Under the pieces are notes generated by a model. It searched no databases, was not told the DNA's origin, and was given only the letters and a program-made list of their open reading frames with translations. From Aurantimonas coralicida (lineage in GTDB: Bacteria; Pseudomonadota; Alphaproteobacteria; Rhizobiales; Rhizobiaceae): DNA of 42,239 nucleotides. Positions 32,931 to 40,712 of this stretch are shown piece after piece. The stretch covers positions 1-42,239 of the forward strand of contig DRFF01000031.1 in NCBI GenBank assembly GCA_011050685.1. The letters are read 5' to 3'. A program made the translations under genes and the position numbers. Positions within the stretch are counted from its first letter, which is position 1. Every line of letters begins with the position of its first letter.

Positions 32931-33758
32931 ATGGCCATTGCGCTCGTGCTCGTTCTCGTCGCTGTCGGCTCGGTGCTGTTTCACCTTCTGAGCCCATGGT
33001 GGTGGACACCTATTGCCTCAAATTGGGGCTATATCGACACAACCATTATCGTCACCTTCTGGATCACCGGCTTCGTTTTCGTCGCCGTCGTCCTGTTCAT
33101 GGCCTATTGCGTCTTTCGCTTCCGCCACAAGGAGGGAGCCCGCGCCGCCTATGAGCCGGAAAACAAGAAGCTCGAGACCTGGCTCACGGCCGCGACCGCG
33201 CTGGGCGTTGCGGCGATGCTGGCGCCGGGGCTGGTTGTGTGGGGGCAATTCGTCACCGTTCCCGATGACGCGACCGAAGTCGAGGTCGTCGGACAGCAGT
33301 GGCAATGGAGCTTCCGCCTGCCCGGCGAGGACGGTCGGTTGGGCACGTCCGATAGCCGTAAGATCGGGCCGGACAACCCCTTGGGGATCGATCCCGACGA
33401 TCCGGCCGGCCAGGACGACGTCGTGATTGAGGCAACCGATTTGCATCTACCGATCGGCAAGCCGGTCAAGATGCTGCTGCGCTCCATCGACGTGCTGCAT
33501 GATTTCTACGTCCCGGAATTCCGGGCCAAGATGGATATGGTCCCAGGCAGCGTCACCTATTTCTGGTTCACCCCGACGCGGACCGGCAGCTTCGATATCC
33601 TTTGCGCCGAACTCTGCGGCATCGGGCACGGCTTCATGCGCGGCATCACCGTGGTCGACACGCAAGAGGACTACGTTGCTTGGCTGCAGGAGCAATCGAC
33701 CTTCGCGCAATTGTCGACGCCCGAGCAGGTCAGCTCGGTGGGCGAGGTCAAACGGTGA
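32931..33758 (+). CDS. coxB: Cytochrome c oxidase subunit II
   Basis: The product is 275 residues from the ATG at 32931, which follows GGGGAGGGG; an in-frame ATG at 32916 is less well placed. The CuA site is complete: H190 in DVLHDFY, and C225-x3-C229-x3-H233-x2-M236 (CAELCGIGHGFM). Membrane anchoring is unusual in showing three hydrophobic stretches (about 2-22, 40-62 and 78-98) where two are standard. VVGQQWQWSFRLPG begins the soluble CuA domain in the periplasm. No cytochrome c domain is fused. The order II-I-III-III-IV resembles coxMNOP of Bradyrhizobium, where this gene would be coxM. Confidence 0.93.
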   Translation: MAIALVLVLVAVGSVLFHLLSPWWWTPIASNWGYIDTTIIVTFWITGFVFVAVVLFMAYCVFRFRHKEGARAAYEPENKKLETWLTAATALGVAAMLAPGLVVWGQFVTVPDDATEVEVVGQQWQWSFRLPGEDGRLGTSDSRKIGPDNPLGIDPDDPAGQDDVVIEATDLHLPIGKPVKMLLRSIDVLHDFYVPEFRAKMDMVPGSVTYFWFTPTRTGSFDILCAELCGIGHGFMRGITVVDTQEDYVAWLQEQSTFAQLSTPEQVSSVGEVKR

Positions 33759-33844
33759 GCAGGGCGGCGGCAGCGCCGAGATAAACGCCCAGCAATCCGA
33801 ACGAGAACGGCAGGGTGCGCCGGACGAAACAGGGAGGCAGAACG

Positions 33845-35620
33845 ATGGTCGATGTCACGTCAGGCGGCGGCGAAGCCATCCCGCCCGCCGAAGTCGCGGA
33901 TGTCGAGCTGTACCACCCAAAAAGCTGGCTGACGAAATACGTCTTTTCGCAGGACGCCAAGATCATCGCCATCCAGTATTCGTCCACGGCTCTCGCCATC
34001 GGGCTTGTCGCTCTGGTGCTGTCTTGGCTGATGCGGCTGCAACTCGGCTTTCCCGGCACCTTCGACTTCATCACGCCGGAAGCTTACTACCAGTTCGTCA
34101 CCATGCACGGCATGATCATGGTGGTGTATCTGTTGACCGCGTTGTTCCTCGGTGGCTTTGGCAACTACCTGATTCCGTTGATGGTCGGCGCGCGGGATAT
34201 GGTCTTTCCCTACGCCAATATGCTGAGCTACTGGATCTATCTCCTCGCCGTGCTCGTGCTGGTCGTCAGCTTCTTCGCGCCCGGCGGTCCGACCGGCGCC
34301 GGCTGGACGCTCTATCCGCCGCAGGCCATCCTCGGCGGCACGCCGGGCGGTCAGGGCGCCGGCATCATTCTGATGCTGGTCTCGCTGATCCTGTTCATCA
34401 TCGGCTTCACTATGGGTGGCCTGAACTATGTCGTGACCGTCCTCCAGGGCCGCGCCAGAGGCATGACCTTGATGCGGATGCCGTTGACGGTGTGGGGCAT
34501 CTTCACGGCCACGGTAATGGCTTTGTTCGCCTTTCCGGCGCTCTTCGTCGCCTCGGTGATGATGCTGTTCGACCGGGTGCTCGGCACCAGCTTCTTCATG
34601 CCGGCGCTGGTCGAGATGGGCGAGCAACTCAGCTATGGCGGCGGTAGTCCGATCCTGTTCCAGCACCTGTTCTGGTTCTTCGGTCATCCCGAGGTCTACA
34701 TCGTCGCGCTGCCGGCCTTCGGCATTGTCTCCGACCTGATCTCGACACACGCGCGCAAGAACATCTTCGGCTATCGCATGATGGTCTGGGCGATCGTCAT
34801 CATCGGCGCGCTCAGCTTCGTCGTCTGGGCCCATCATATGTATGTCAGCGGCATGAACCCGTATTTCGGTTTCTTCTTCGCCACCACGACGCTGATCATC
34901 GCCGTTCCGACCGCCCTCAAAGTGTATAATTGGGTGCTGACCCTGTGGCGGGGCGACATTCATCTGACCTTGCCGATGCTGTTCGCCCTGGCCTTCATCG
35001 TCACCTTCCTGAACGGTGGCCTGACGGGACTGTTCCTGGGCAATGTGGTCGTTGACGTGCCGCTGTCCGACACGATGTTCGTGGTGGCCCATTTCCACAT
35101 GGTCATGGGGGTTGCGCCGATCCTGGTGATCTTTGGGGCGATCTACCACTGGTATCCGAAGATCACCGGGCGAATGCTGAACGAGGTGCTCGGCCAGTTC
35201 CACTTCTGGGTCACCTTCCTCGGTGCCTATCTGATCTTCTTTCCGATGCATTACGTGGGGTTGGTGGGCGTCCCGCGGCGTTATCCCGAATTGGGGGAAA
35301 CAGCCTTCATTCCCGACTCGGTCCAAACCTTGAACGCCTTCATCAGCGTCATGGCCTTCATCGTCGGCTTCGCCCAGATCGTCTTCCTCTTCAACCTGAT
35401 CTGGAGCATTCGCAACGGCCGGGACGCTGGCGGCAACCCTTGGCGGGCCACCACTTTGGAGTGGCAGACGCCCGAGACGCCGCCACCGCACGGCAACTGG
35501 GGCAAACACGTGCCGGTGGTCTATCGCTGGGCCTACGATTACAGCGTTCCGAACGCCGAGCAGGATTTTCTGGCACAGAACGATCCCGGAGCCCTGGGTC
35601 TCGTCGAGGCGCCGCGATGA
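33845..35620 (+). CDS. coxA: Cytochrome c oxidase subunit I (heme-copper oxidase, A-type)
   Basis: The product is 591 residues from the ATG at 33845, with AGGGAGG upstream. About twelve helices hold the heme a, heme a3 and CuB centre. Visible ligands and channel residues are the N-terminal MHGMIM His, GHPEVYI with H281, E283 and the cross-linking Y285, HH at 330-331 and HFH at 416-418. The Glu in GHPEV plus GARDMVFPYAN indicates an A1-type D-channel, and TALKVYNW carries the K-channel-region sequence. It reduces O2 to water and pumps protons in the inner membrane. The stop overlaps the next gene (ATGA). It would be coxN by the Bradyrhizobium naming. Confidence 0.95.
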   Translation: MVDVTSGGGEAIPPAEVADVELYHPKSWLTKYVFSQDAKIIAIQYSSTALAIGLVALVLSWLMRLQLGFPGTFDFITPEAYYQFVTMHGMIMVVYLLTALFLGGFGNYLIPLMVGARDMVFPYANMLSYWIYLLAVLVLVVSFFAPGGPTGAGWTLYPPQAILGGTPGGQGAGIILMLVSLILFIIGFTMGGLNYVVTVLQGRARGMTLMRMPLTVWGIFTATVMALFAFPALFVASVMMLFDRVLGTSFFMPALVEMGEQLSYGGGSPILFQHLFWFFGHPEVYIVALPAFGIVSDLISTHARKNIFGYRMMVWAIVIIGALSFVVWAHHMYVSGMNPYFGFFFATTTLIIAVPTALKVYNWVLTLWRGDIHLTLPMLFALAFIVTFLNGGLTGLFLGNVVVDVPLSDTMFVVAHFHMVMGVAPILVIFGAIYHWYPKITGRMLNEVLGQFHFWVTFLGAYLIFFPMHYVGLVGVPRRYPELGETAFIPDSVQTLNAFISVMAFIVGFAQIVFLFNLIWSIRNGRDAGGNPWRATTLEWQTPETPPPHGNWGKHVPVVYRWAYDYSVPNAEQDFLAQNDPGALGLVEAPR

Positions 35621-36321
35621 GCGTCATTCTGGTCTTTCTCTTGGTCATGGCCGGATTCGCCGCTTGGTGGCTGTCTCACCAACGAATGACGGCTAAACCC
35701 TGGCTCGAGCAAGGTCCGCTTGGCGGATTTGAGGGTTCCGACCGATCCACCCTTCCGACAGCCAAGATCGGATTGGGCGTTTTCCTCGCCGTCATCGGTG
35801 CTTTGTTTGCGCTGTTCGCCAGCGCCTATTTCATGCGCATGGAGCTGTCGGATTGGCGTTCATTGCCGATGCCCGGCCTATTGTGGCTCAACACCGGTGT
35901 ACTGGTCCTCAGCAGCGTCGCGCTGCAATTTTCGCTGATCGCCGCTCGCAGTGACCAACGCGATCTCATGCGCCTTGGATTGATGGTCGGCGGTCTCGCC
36001 GCCGTTATTTTCCTGATCGGGCAACTCATCGCGTGGCGGCAGTTGGTTGCCGACGGATATGTTCTGGCGGGCAATCCCGCCAACAGCTTCTTCTACCTGA
36101 TCACCGGATTGCATGGGCTCCACATCATTGGCGGCTTGGTCGCTCTCGGCCGGACGGCCGCGGGAGCATGGGGCAGGGATCGACCGGAGCGGCTTCGCCT
36201 CAACATCGAACTCTGCGCCATGTACTGGCACTTCCTGCTTGTCATCTGGCTGGCCGTATTCGTTCTCCTGGCAGGCTGGGCGGCTGATTTCATTGCCGTT
36301 TGCCGCCAGTTGTTGATTTAG
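35617..36321 (+). CDS. Cytochrome c oxidase subunit III-like protein, first copy (CoxO-like)
   Basis: This 234-residue membrane protein is translationally coupled to subunit I by an ATGA overlap. About seven hydrophobic segments are seen; FYLITGLHGLHIIGGLVALG and CAMYWHFLLVIWLAVFVLLAGW match subunit III helices VI and VII. An extra N-terminal helix is followed by a polar segment, MTAKPWLEQGPLGGFEG. It is more divergent than the following paralogue. In Bradyrhizobium coxMNOP, two subunit III homologues (CoxO, CoxP) also follow subunit I, and the same arrangement is seen here. Subunit III stabilises the proton-pumping core. Confidence 0.85.
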   Translation: MSVILVFLLVMAGFAAWWLSHQRMTAKPWLEQGPLGGFEGSDRSTLPTAKIGLGVFLAVIGALFALFASAYFMRMELSDWRSLPMPGLLWLNTGVLVLSSVALQFSLIAARSDQRDLMRLGLMVGGLAAVIFLIGQLIAWRQLVADGYVLAGNPANSFFYLITGLHGLHIIGGLVALGRTAAGAWGRDRPERLRLNIELCAMYWHFLLVIWLAVFVLLAGWAADFIAVCRQLLI

Positions 36322-36334
36322 GAGGGCCGGGCGG

Positions 36335-37057
36335 ATGACCGAGACCATTCTGACGAACGCGAGCCGGGCACAGCACCGGCCTATAGGATGGCGGGGCGTT
36401 TTGGCGGACTGGGCCTCCGATCAACGCTCCTTCAAGGGCGTCTCTTGGGGGAAGGCCATGATGTGGATCTTCCTCGTCAGCGACACCTTTATTTTCGGAA
36501 CGTTCCTCTTGTCCTACATGACCGCCCGTATGTCGACGCGAGTGCCATGGCCCAATGCGAGCGAAGTGTTCGCTCTCGAGATTGGGGGGGCGCATCTGCC
36601 GCTGATCCTGATCGCCATCATGACCTTCGTGCTGATCTCATCGAGCGGCACCATGGCGATGGCGGTCAATTGCGGCTACCAGCGCCAGCGAAAGAAGACC
36701 GCCGCCCTGTTGCTTCTTACTGCTGCGCTCGGCGCGACCTTCGTCGGTATGCAGGTCTTCGAGTGGACGAAGCTGATTTCGGAGGGCGTCCGTCCGTGGG
36801 GCAACCCCTGGGGCGCCGAGCAGTTCGGCGCGAGCTTCTTCATGATCACCGGTTTCCACGGCACCCACGTCACTTTTGGCGTGATCTTTCTGCTGATCGT
36901 CGCGCGCAAGGTCTGGCGCGGCGATTACGATACCGGGCGGCGCGGCTTTTTCACCAGCCGGAAAGGCCAGTACGAGAGCGTCGAGATCATGGGGCTCTAT
37001 TGGCACTTCGTCGATCTGGTGTGGGTGTTCATCTTTGCATTTTTCTATCTCTGGTGA
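36335..37057 (+). CDS. Cytochrome c oxidase subunit III, second copy (CoxP-like)
   Basis: This 240-residue protein starts 13 bases after the first copy, with GGAGGG upstream. It has the canonical subunit III ending, SVEIMGLYWHFVDLVWVFIFAFFYLW, and FFMITGFHGTHVTFGVIFLLIV, with EWTKLISEG between helices. The N-terminal 35 residues are hydrophilic. It is closer to standard subunit III/NorE-type proteins than its neighbour. Retention of two complete, different copies suggests both are used in the same complex. Confidence 0.9.
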   Translation: MTETILTNASRAQHRPIGWRGVLADWASDQRSFKGVSWGKAMMWIFLVSDTFIFGTFLLSYMTARMSTRVPWPNASEVFALEIGGAHLPLILIAIMTFVLISSSGTMAMAVNCGYQRQRKKTAALLLLTAALGATFVGMQVFEWTKLISEGVRPWGNPWGAEQFGASFFMITGFHGTHVTFGVIFLLIVARKVWRGDYDTGRRGFFTSRKGQYESVEIMGLYWHFVDLVWVFIFAFFYLW

Positions 37058-37066
37058 GGAGCGGAC

Positions 37067-37468
37067 ATGACCGACATCACAGTGGACAACCGGGGCCATC
37101 CTGAAGTGGCGGGCGATGCCCACGACCCCATTCCGGCGGAAGCGCCTGCCGCCGAAGGACATCAGCAGCATCCCATCAGACTCTATCTGGTGGTGTGGGG
37201 TAGCCTATTCGTGCTCAGCGCGTTTTCGTATCTCGTCGATTACGCCGGCCTTCAGGGCTATCTCAGATGGTCGCTGATCCTGCTGTTCATGATGCTCAAG
37301 GCGGGGCTGATCGTAGCCGTCTTCATGCACATCGCTTGGGAGCGGTTGGCATTGACCTATGCGATCCTGCTGCCGCCGCTGGCGGTGCTCGTGTTTACCG
37401 CGATGATGGTTTTTGAATCCGAGTACACGCTGCTGACGCGCATAACATTTTTCGGCGTTGGCCCCTAA
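37067..37468 (+). CDS. Cytochrome c oxidase subunit IV family protein
   Basis: This 133-residue protein has a 45-residue hydrophilic N-terminus with several His (GHPEVAGDAHDP, EGHQQHP) and three hydrophobic helices, including LLFMMLKAGLIVAVFMHIAWER, the signature of the prokaryotic CoxF/CyoD-like subunit IV group. GAGGAG precedes the ATG by 6 bases. It closes the oxidase operon; a strong hairpin follows 18 bases after its stop. The family assists assembly of the CuB centre or stabilises the complex. Confidence 0.88.
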   Translation: MTDITVDNRGHPEVAGDAHDPIPAEAPAAEGHQQHPIRLYLVVWGSLFVLSAFSYLVDYAGLQGYLRWSLILLFMMLKAGLIVAVFMHIAWERLALTYAILLPPLAVLVFTAMMVFESEYTLLTRITFFGVGP

Positions 37469-37486
37469 GGCTCTTATCCCATTGCC

Positions 37487-37515
37487 GAAGACCGGCGCCT
37501 GGCGCGCCGGTCTTC
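37487..37515. terminator. Strong stem-loop ending the cox operon and DUF2189 gene
   Basis: A perfect 12-base inverted repeat, GAAGACCGGCGC / GCGCCGGTCTTC, surrounds the loop CTGGC between two convergent genes. The T-run is poor on both sides, so termination strength is uncertain, but location and symmetry fit a shared terminator. Confidence 0.75.
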
Positions 37516-37528
37516 TCCAGAGCACAGC

Positions 37529-38359
37529 TCAGCGAGGTGCGACCCGCTTCTCGGCATCGGCAACTGGCGGCACAACAGCCTTGCGGTAAAGGTGCCATGT
37601 CGCATGCCCGAGAACCGGGATGACGATCGCCAGGCCGACGAGAAGCGGTAGCGAACCGATGAGCAGGCCGGCCGCCACGATCAATCCCCACAGCATGGTT
37701 GGGACCGGGTTAGCGAGCATGACTTCCGCCGATGTCTGAATGGCCGCATAGGCCCCCACGTCCCGATCGAGAAGCAGCGGAAATGCGACGACGGTGGTGC
37801 TGAGGACGACCAGGGCGAACAGCAGACCGAGGAAGTTGCCGAGGATGATCAGAGCCCACCCGCGGCCAGTCGTCAGGACATCATAGATGAAAGCGGTGAT
37901 GGAGGCTGGTTCCGCCGAACCGTAGAGCCACTGATAGAGCGCCTGCGCCGTGAAAATCCAGGCGATGAACAGACCGAGGAGCAACAGACCGACGGCAATG
38001 ATCGCCGGAATGGCGGGGGAGTTGCGCACCTCGAGCGCATGCAGCCAGGACGTATCGAGACCGAGTTCCCGCCGCCGACTGATTTCGTAAAGGCCAATCG
38101 CCGCCAAGGGACCGAGGAGGGCAAAACCGGACATCAGCGGATAGATGAGCTGCAGTGCATTGCCGCCCGAGGACCAAGTGATCAGGATCAAACCCATCAC
38201 CGGGTAGATCAGGCACAAAAACACGTAATGCGAGGGTTTTTCCCAGAAATCGTCGAATCCGCGACGCAGAGCATCGAAGACGTCCGCGATCTCAATCTGA
38301 CGCACGACGGGACGAGCGACGGTTTTCTCGCCGCCTTCGAGAACATGAAAATTGGCCAT
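37529..38359 (-). CDS. DUF2189 integral membrane protein
   Basis: This 276-residue membrane protein of unknown role has six or so helices. DUF2189 marks are the IEIADVFDALRRGFDDFWEKPSH opening, the YPLMSGFALLGPLAAIGLYEISRRRE segment and a late VLGHATWHLYRKAV. The ATG at 38359 is preferred because GGAGG lies 7 bases before it; the ATG at 38365 abuts that element. Such proteins are often found beside terminal oxidase genes in Alphaproteobacteria, and here it converges on the cox operon, but no function is known. A 12-base palindrome lies 55 bases upstream. Confidence 0.85.
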   Translation of the reverse strand: MANFHVLEGGEKTVARPVVRQIEIADVFDALRRGFDDFWEKPSHYVFLCLIYPVMGLILITWSSGGNALQLIYPLMSGFALLGPLAAIGLYEISRRRELGLDTSWLHALEVRNSPAIPAIIAVGLLLLGLFIAWIFTAQALYQWLYGSAEPASITAFIYDVLTTGRGWALIILGNFLGLLFALVVLSTTVVAFPLLLDRDVGAYAAIQTSAEVMLANPVPTMLWGLIVAAGLLIGSLPLLVGLAIVIPVLGHATWHLYRKAVVPPVADAEKRVAPR

Positions 38360-38413
38360 GACCATTCCTCCTGAATCAGGTCTGGTATGGCCGCGGTTCA
38401 TGGTGCTGCCGTT

Positions 38414-38425
38414 TTGCGTACGCAA
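38414..38425. promoter_or_regulatory. Perfect 12-base palindrome in divergent promoter region
   Basis: TTGCGTACGCAA is a perfect palindrome in the 285-base gap between the DUF2189 gene and the cytochrome c gene. It is placed like an operator 55 bases before the DUF2189 start. No second copy was found in the window and no cognate regulator is apparent. Confidence 0.4.
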
Positions 38426-38644
38426 CTGGGGTCACGCGAAACCGCGACCTGCACCGTTGATCAGCATACGCCGCAGCGGCGGACTTGTCGCCCCCCGCGC
38501 CATTCGAGTGGAATGTTCGGCTATCGGGGCCGTTTCAAGTGATAATCGTCAGTCCGAGCAACGGGAGCGTTGCTGGGGCAGTCCGCCAGGGATAAGACAT
38601 GCCGATGCCAGTCACGCGGTTTTGATGCGGGAGAATGACACCAA

Positions 38645-39196
38645 ATGCTTCGACAACATCGGTCCTTATCGTCGCGCATCGTCAGAGTAGTCGGCATCGC
38701 AATGGTTTTGCTTGTCGTGCTGGCGGGCGTGCGGCTATTCGGCTCTGGCCCTTTGACCGATCGCGGCGCTTGGCCGTCCGAATTTCGAAGCAATGGCGAG
38801 CGAATTTATTTCACCGCGACCAGTGCTTCGGGCCAGCCGATCGCGCCTCAGGGCGGAAGCATGCATATGATGATGTCCGGCGGCGGATGCGTCGCCTGCC
38901 ATGGCGCGGATCGGGGTGGCGGGCGGCTGATGCCACGTTTTTGGCAGTCGGCGCCACCGCTGACAGCCGCCGCTTTATTCGGTGAGCACGATGAGGCTGC
39001 CGGGACGGAAGGCGCGACCGAGAGTCATGGCGATCATGACGACTATACCGACGACACGCTGCGACGGGCCATCACCGACGGCATCGATCCCGGCGGCGAG
39101 CGCCTCGATCCAGTGATGCCGCGGTGGTCGATGACGGACGCGGATATGACGGATCTGATCGCCTATCTGAAGACCCCAGTCGACAGCGCGAAGTGA
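38645..39196 (+). CDS. Membrane-anchored mono-heme c-type cytochrome
   Basis: This 183-residue protein has an N-terminal membrane anchor (about 13-32) and one CXXCH heme site, CVACH at 82-86, preceded by a Met/Gly-rich stretch MHMMMSGGG. Candidate distal ligands are M158 or M163 in VMPRWSM. A His/Asp-rich loop (about 124-133) could bind metal. DMTDLIAYLKT is a typical class I cytochrome ending. It may donate electrons to the nearby oxidase or serve a sulfur or copper pathway next to it. GGGAGAA precedes the ATG by about 9-10 bases. Confidence 0.88.
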   Translation: MLRQHRSLSSRIVRVVGIAMVLLVVLAGVRLFGSGPLTDRGAWPSEFRSNGERIYFTATSASGQPIAPQGGSMHMMMSGGGCVACHGADRGGGRLMPRFWQSAPPLTAAALFGEHDEAAGTEGATESHGDHDDYTDDTLRRAITDGIDPGGERLDPVMPRWSMTDADMTDLIAYLKTPVDSAK

Positions 39197-39204
39197 GGCG
39201 CGGC

Positions 39205-39231
39205 GCGGCGGCGCGCTTCGTTTGCCGCCGC
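39205..39231 (+). terminator. Stem-loop after the cytochrome c gene
   Basis: GCGGCGGC and GCCGCCGC form an 8-base GC stem around an 11-base loop, 9 bases after the stop codon, followed by TTAA. It could terminate the cytochrome c transcript, though no long T-run is present. Confidence 0.45.
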
Positions 39232-39313
39232 TTAACGCCAATATCGGTACGCGCCGAGATTTGACCGCTCGTTCAAAAATTACCAGACATGTCTGCGGCG
39301 CTACAGCGTGACG

Positions 39314-39754
39314 TCAGGTCGCAAATCTTGGCTTTTTGGCTCTCAGCCGCAATGAGATCCATAAGCCGGCCAGCATTCCGGTCAGCATCGCCGGCAGGAA
39401 AGCGAGCGTGCCCGGCGCAGCCAGCGGCAAGGCTGTCCAGGCGGGGCCGGGGCAGAAACCGCCGATTCCCCAGCCGATGCCGAATATCGCCGCGCCTGTC
39501 AAAAGCGGCGCATCGATATCCGCACGCGTCGGGATTTCGAAGCGCGGCATCATCAAGGGCCGCTCACGCCGCCAGATCAGCCGGTAGCCGACGAAGGTGG
39601 TCAGGGATGCGCCGCCCATGACGAAGGCAAGGCTCGGGTCCCACGAGCCGAATACATCCAGGAAGTTGAGAACCTTCGCGGGGTTCGACATGCCGGAGAT
39701 CACCAGACCCAGACCGAAGACGAGGCCCGACACAAGTCCCACTACAAATCGCAT
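39314..39754 (-). CDS. YeeE/YedE family half-transporter (DUF6691 type)
   Basis: The product is 146 residues from the ATG at 39754; earlier starts lie inside the preceding gene. It has four helices, with GLGLVISGMSNPAKVLNFLDVFG near the N-terminus and GIGWGIGGFCPGPAW in the third quarter, whose Cys is the conserved sulfur-handling residue. It starts 5 bases after its partner gene's stop. The two halves together correspond to one full-length YeeE/TsuA-type thiosulfate or sulfur transporter; such split pairs are known as PmpA/PmpB in some bacteria. Confidence 0.9.
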   Translation of the reverse strand: MRFVVGLVSGLVFGLGLVISGMSNPAKVLNFLDVFGSWDPSLAFVMGGASLTTFVGYRLIWRRERPLMMPRFEIPTRADIDAPLLTGAAIFGIGWGIGGFCPGPAWTALPLAAPGTLAFLPAMLTGMLAGLWISLRLRAKKPRFAT

Positions 39755-39759
39755 GTTCG

Positions 39760-40197
39760 TCACCCGAGTATGTGCCGGAGGAAAAGGACCGTGAGGAACG
39801 CGGTCGTCATGAAGGTCGCGACCGCAACAAGCGATCGCGTCGACAGCCGCGCCAGACCGCAGACACCATGGCCGCTGGTGCAACCGGAGCCCCAGATCGT
39901 CCCGAAACCGACCAGCAGCCCGGCCAGGATCATCACGCCCAGATTGTCGGAAACGGTCTGTACGACCGGCTCACCCGTGGCAAGAACGAGCAGGAGCGGC
40001 GCGGCCACCAGGCCGATCAAGAACGCCAAGCGCCAGCTCCAATCGGAGCGGATGGATGGCAAGGCGCCGACAGTTATCCCGGAAATGCCTGCGACGCGGC
40101 CGAAGAATGCCATGACCATCACCGCTGACAAGCCGATCAGCCCGCCTCCGAATAAGGAGGCCCAGGGGGTGAACTCGGTCATGGTGGACGGTGGCAT
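39760..40197 (-). CDS. YeeE/YedE family half-transporter, partner gene
   Basis: This 145-residue protein has four helices. SLFGGGLIGLSAVMVMAFFGRVAGISGI is the family opening and GSGCTSGHGVCGLARLSTRS is the cysteine-bearing motif. AAAGGGAA precedes the ATG at 40197; a second ATG at 40182 is possible. It is transcribed divergently from an ArsR-type regulator 62 bases away, which presumably controls it. Predicted cargo is a reduced sulfur species at the inner membrane. Confidence 0.92.
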   Translation of the reverse strand: MPPSTMTEFTPWASLFGGGLIGLSAVMVMAFFGRVAGISGITVGALPSIRSDWSWRLAFLIGLVAAPLLLVLATGEPVVQTVSDNLGVMILAGLLVGFGTIWGSGCTSGHGVCGLARLSTRSLVAVATFMTTAFLTVLFLRHILG

Positions 40198-40259
40198 CGC
40201 GCGGTTCCCTTTGACAATCGGCTCCTTACCGGTGGCTGTGGGAAGCCCATATATGAATC

Positions 40260-40595
40260 ATGTCTAAAGTAGTCAAATCTAATATGTTAGAGTTGGATGC
40301 GCGTGCCGCCGGCGTGGCGGCGATTCTCGCACTCATGGGCAACGCCCATCGGCTGCGCATTCTTTGCAAGCTGGCCGAGGACGAAGCATCGGTCGGAGTC
40401 CTCGTATCGGAAGTCGGCCTCAGCCAATCCGCTTTGTCGCAGCATCTGGCAAAGCTTCGGGCTGGTGGATTGGTCACCACCCGACGTGACGCCCAGACGA
40501 TCTTCTACTCTCTCGCAAGCGACGACGTTCGCGCGATCATAGCGAGCCTGTATGATGTATTCTGTGCGCACAGGAAGCGGCACGCCGCACCGTGA
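40260..40595 (+). CDS. ArsR family regulator, BigR/SqrR-like reactive-sulfur sensor
   Basis: This 111-residue winged-helix protein has the recognition helix in LSQSALSQHLAKLRAGGLV and the wing TTRRDAQTIFYSL. Cys36 (RILCKL) and Cys102 (VFCAHR) sit where BigR and SqrR carry the two cysteines that form a sulfur bridge with persulfides, and metal-site residues of ArsR/SmtB are not evident. It is divergent from the YeeE/YedE pair, matching the sulfur reading. The start could also be the ATG at 40284; neither has a good ribosome site. A palindrome overlaps the second start. Confidence 0.9.
   Translation: MSKVVKSNMLELDARAAGVAAILALMGNAHRLRILCKLAEDEASVGVLVSEVGLSQSALSQHLAKLRAGGLVTTRRDAQTIFYSLASDDVRAIIASLYDVFCAHRKRHAAP
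40278..40291. promoter_or_regulatory. Candidate operator of the ArsR/BigR-like regulator
   Basis: TCTAA-TATG-TTAGA is a perfect 5-base inverted repeat in AT-rich DNA at the start of the regulator gene. It includes the ATG at 40284, so if that is the true start the protein would bind its own start region. A perfect TTGACA at 40211-40216 may be a -35 element in the same gap. Confidence 0.45.
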
Positions 40596-40712
40596 CGCCA
40601 GCATTTCCTCGAATTCGGTTCTCGCAAAGGCTCGCTGCGCGGCGGCAGTTCCTTCAGATGCGATGCCGATCCTGCAAATCAGCGGACGGTCCCGCCCTGA
40701 GAAAGATTTGAT

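Noticed and set aside
33860-35509. 549-residue antisense frame across subunit I
   Set aside because: Its composition (rich in Asp, Glu, His, Arg, Gln) is what the complement of a membrane protein gene gives in GC-rich DNA; subunit I has all its ligands on the other strand.
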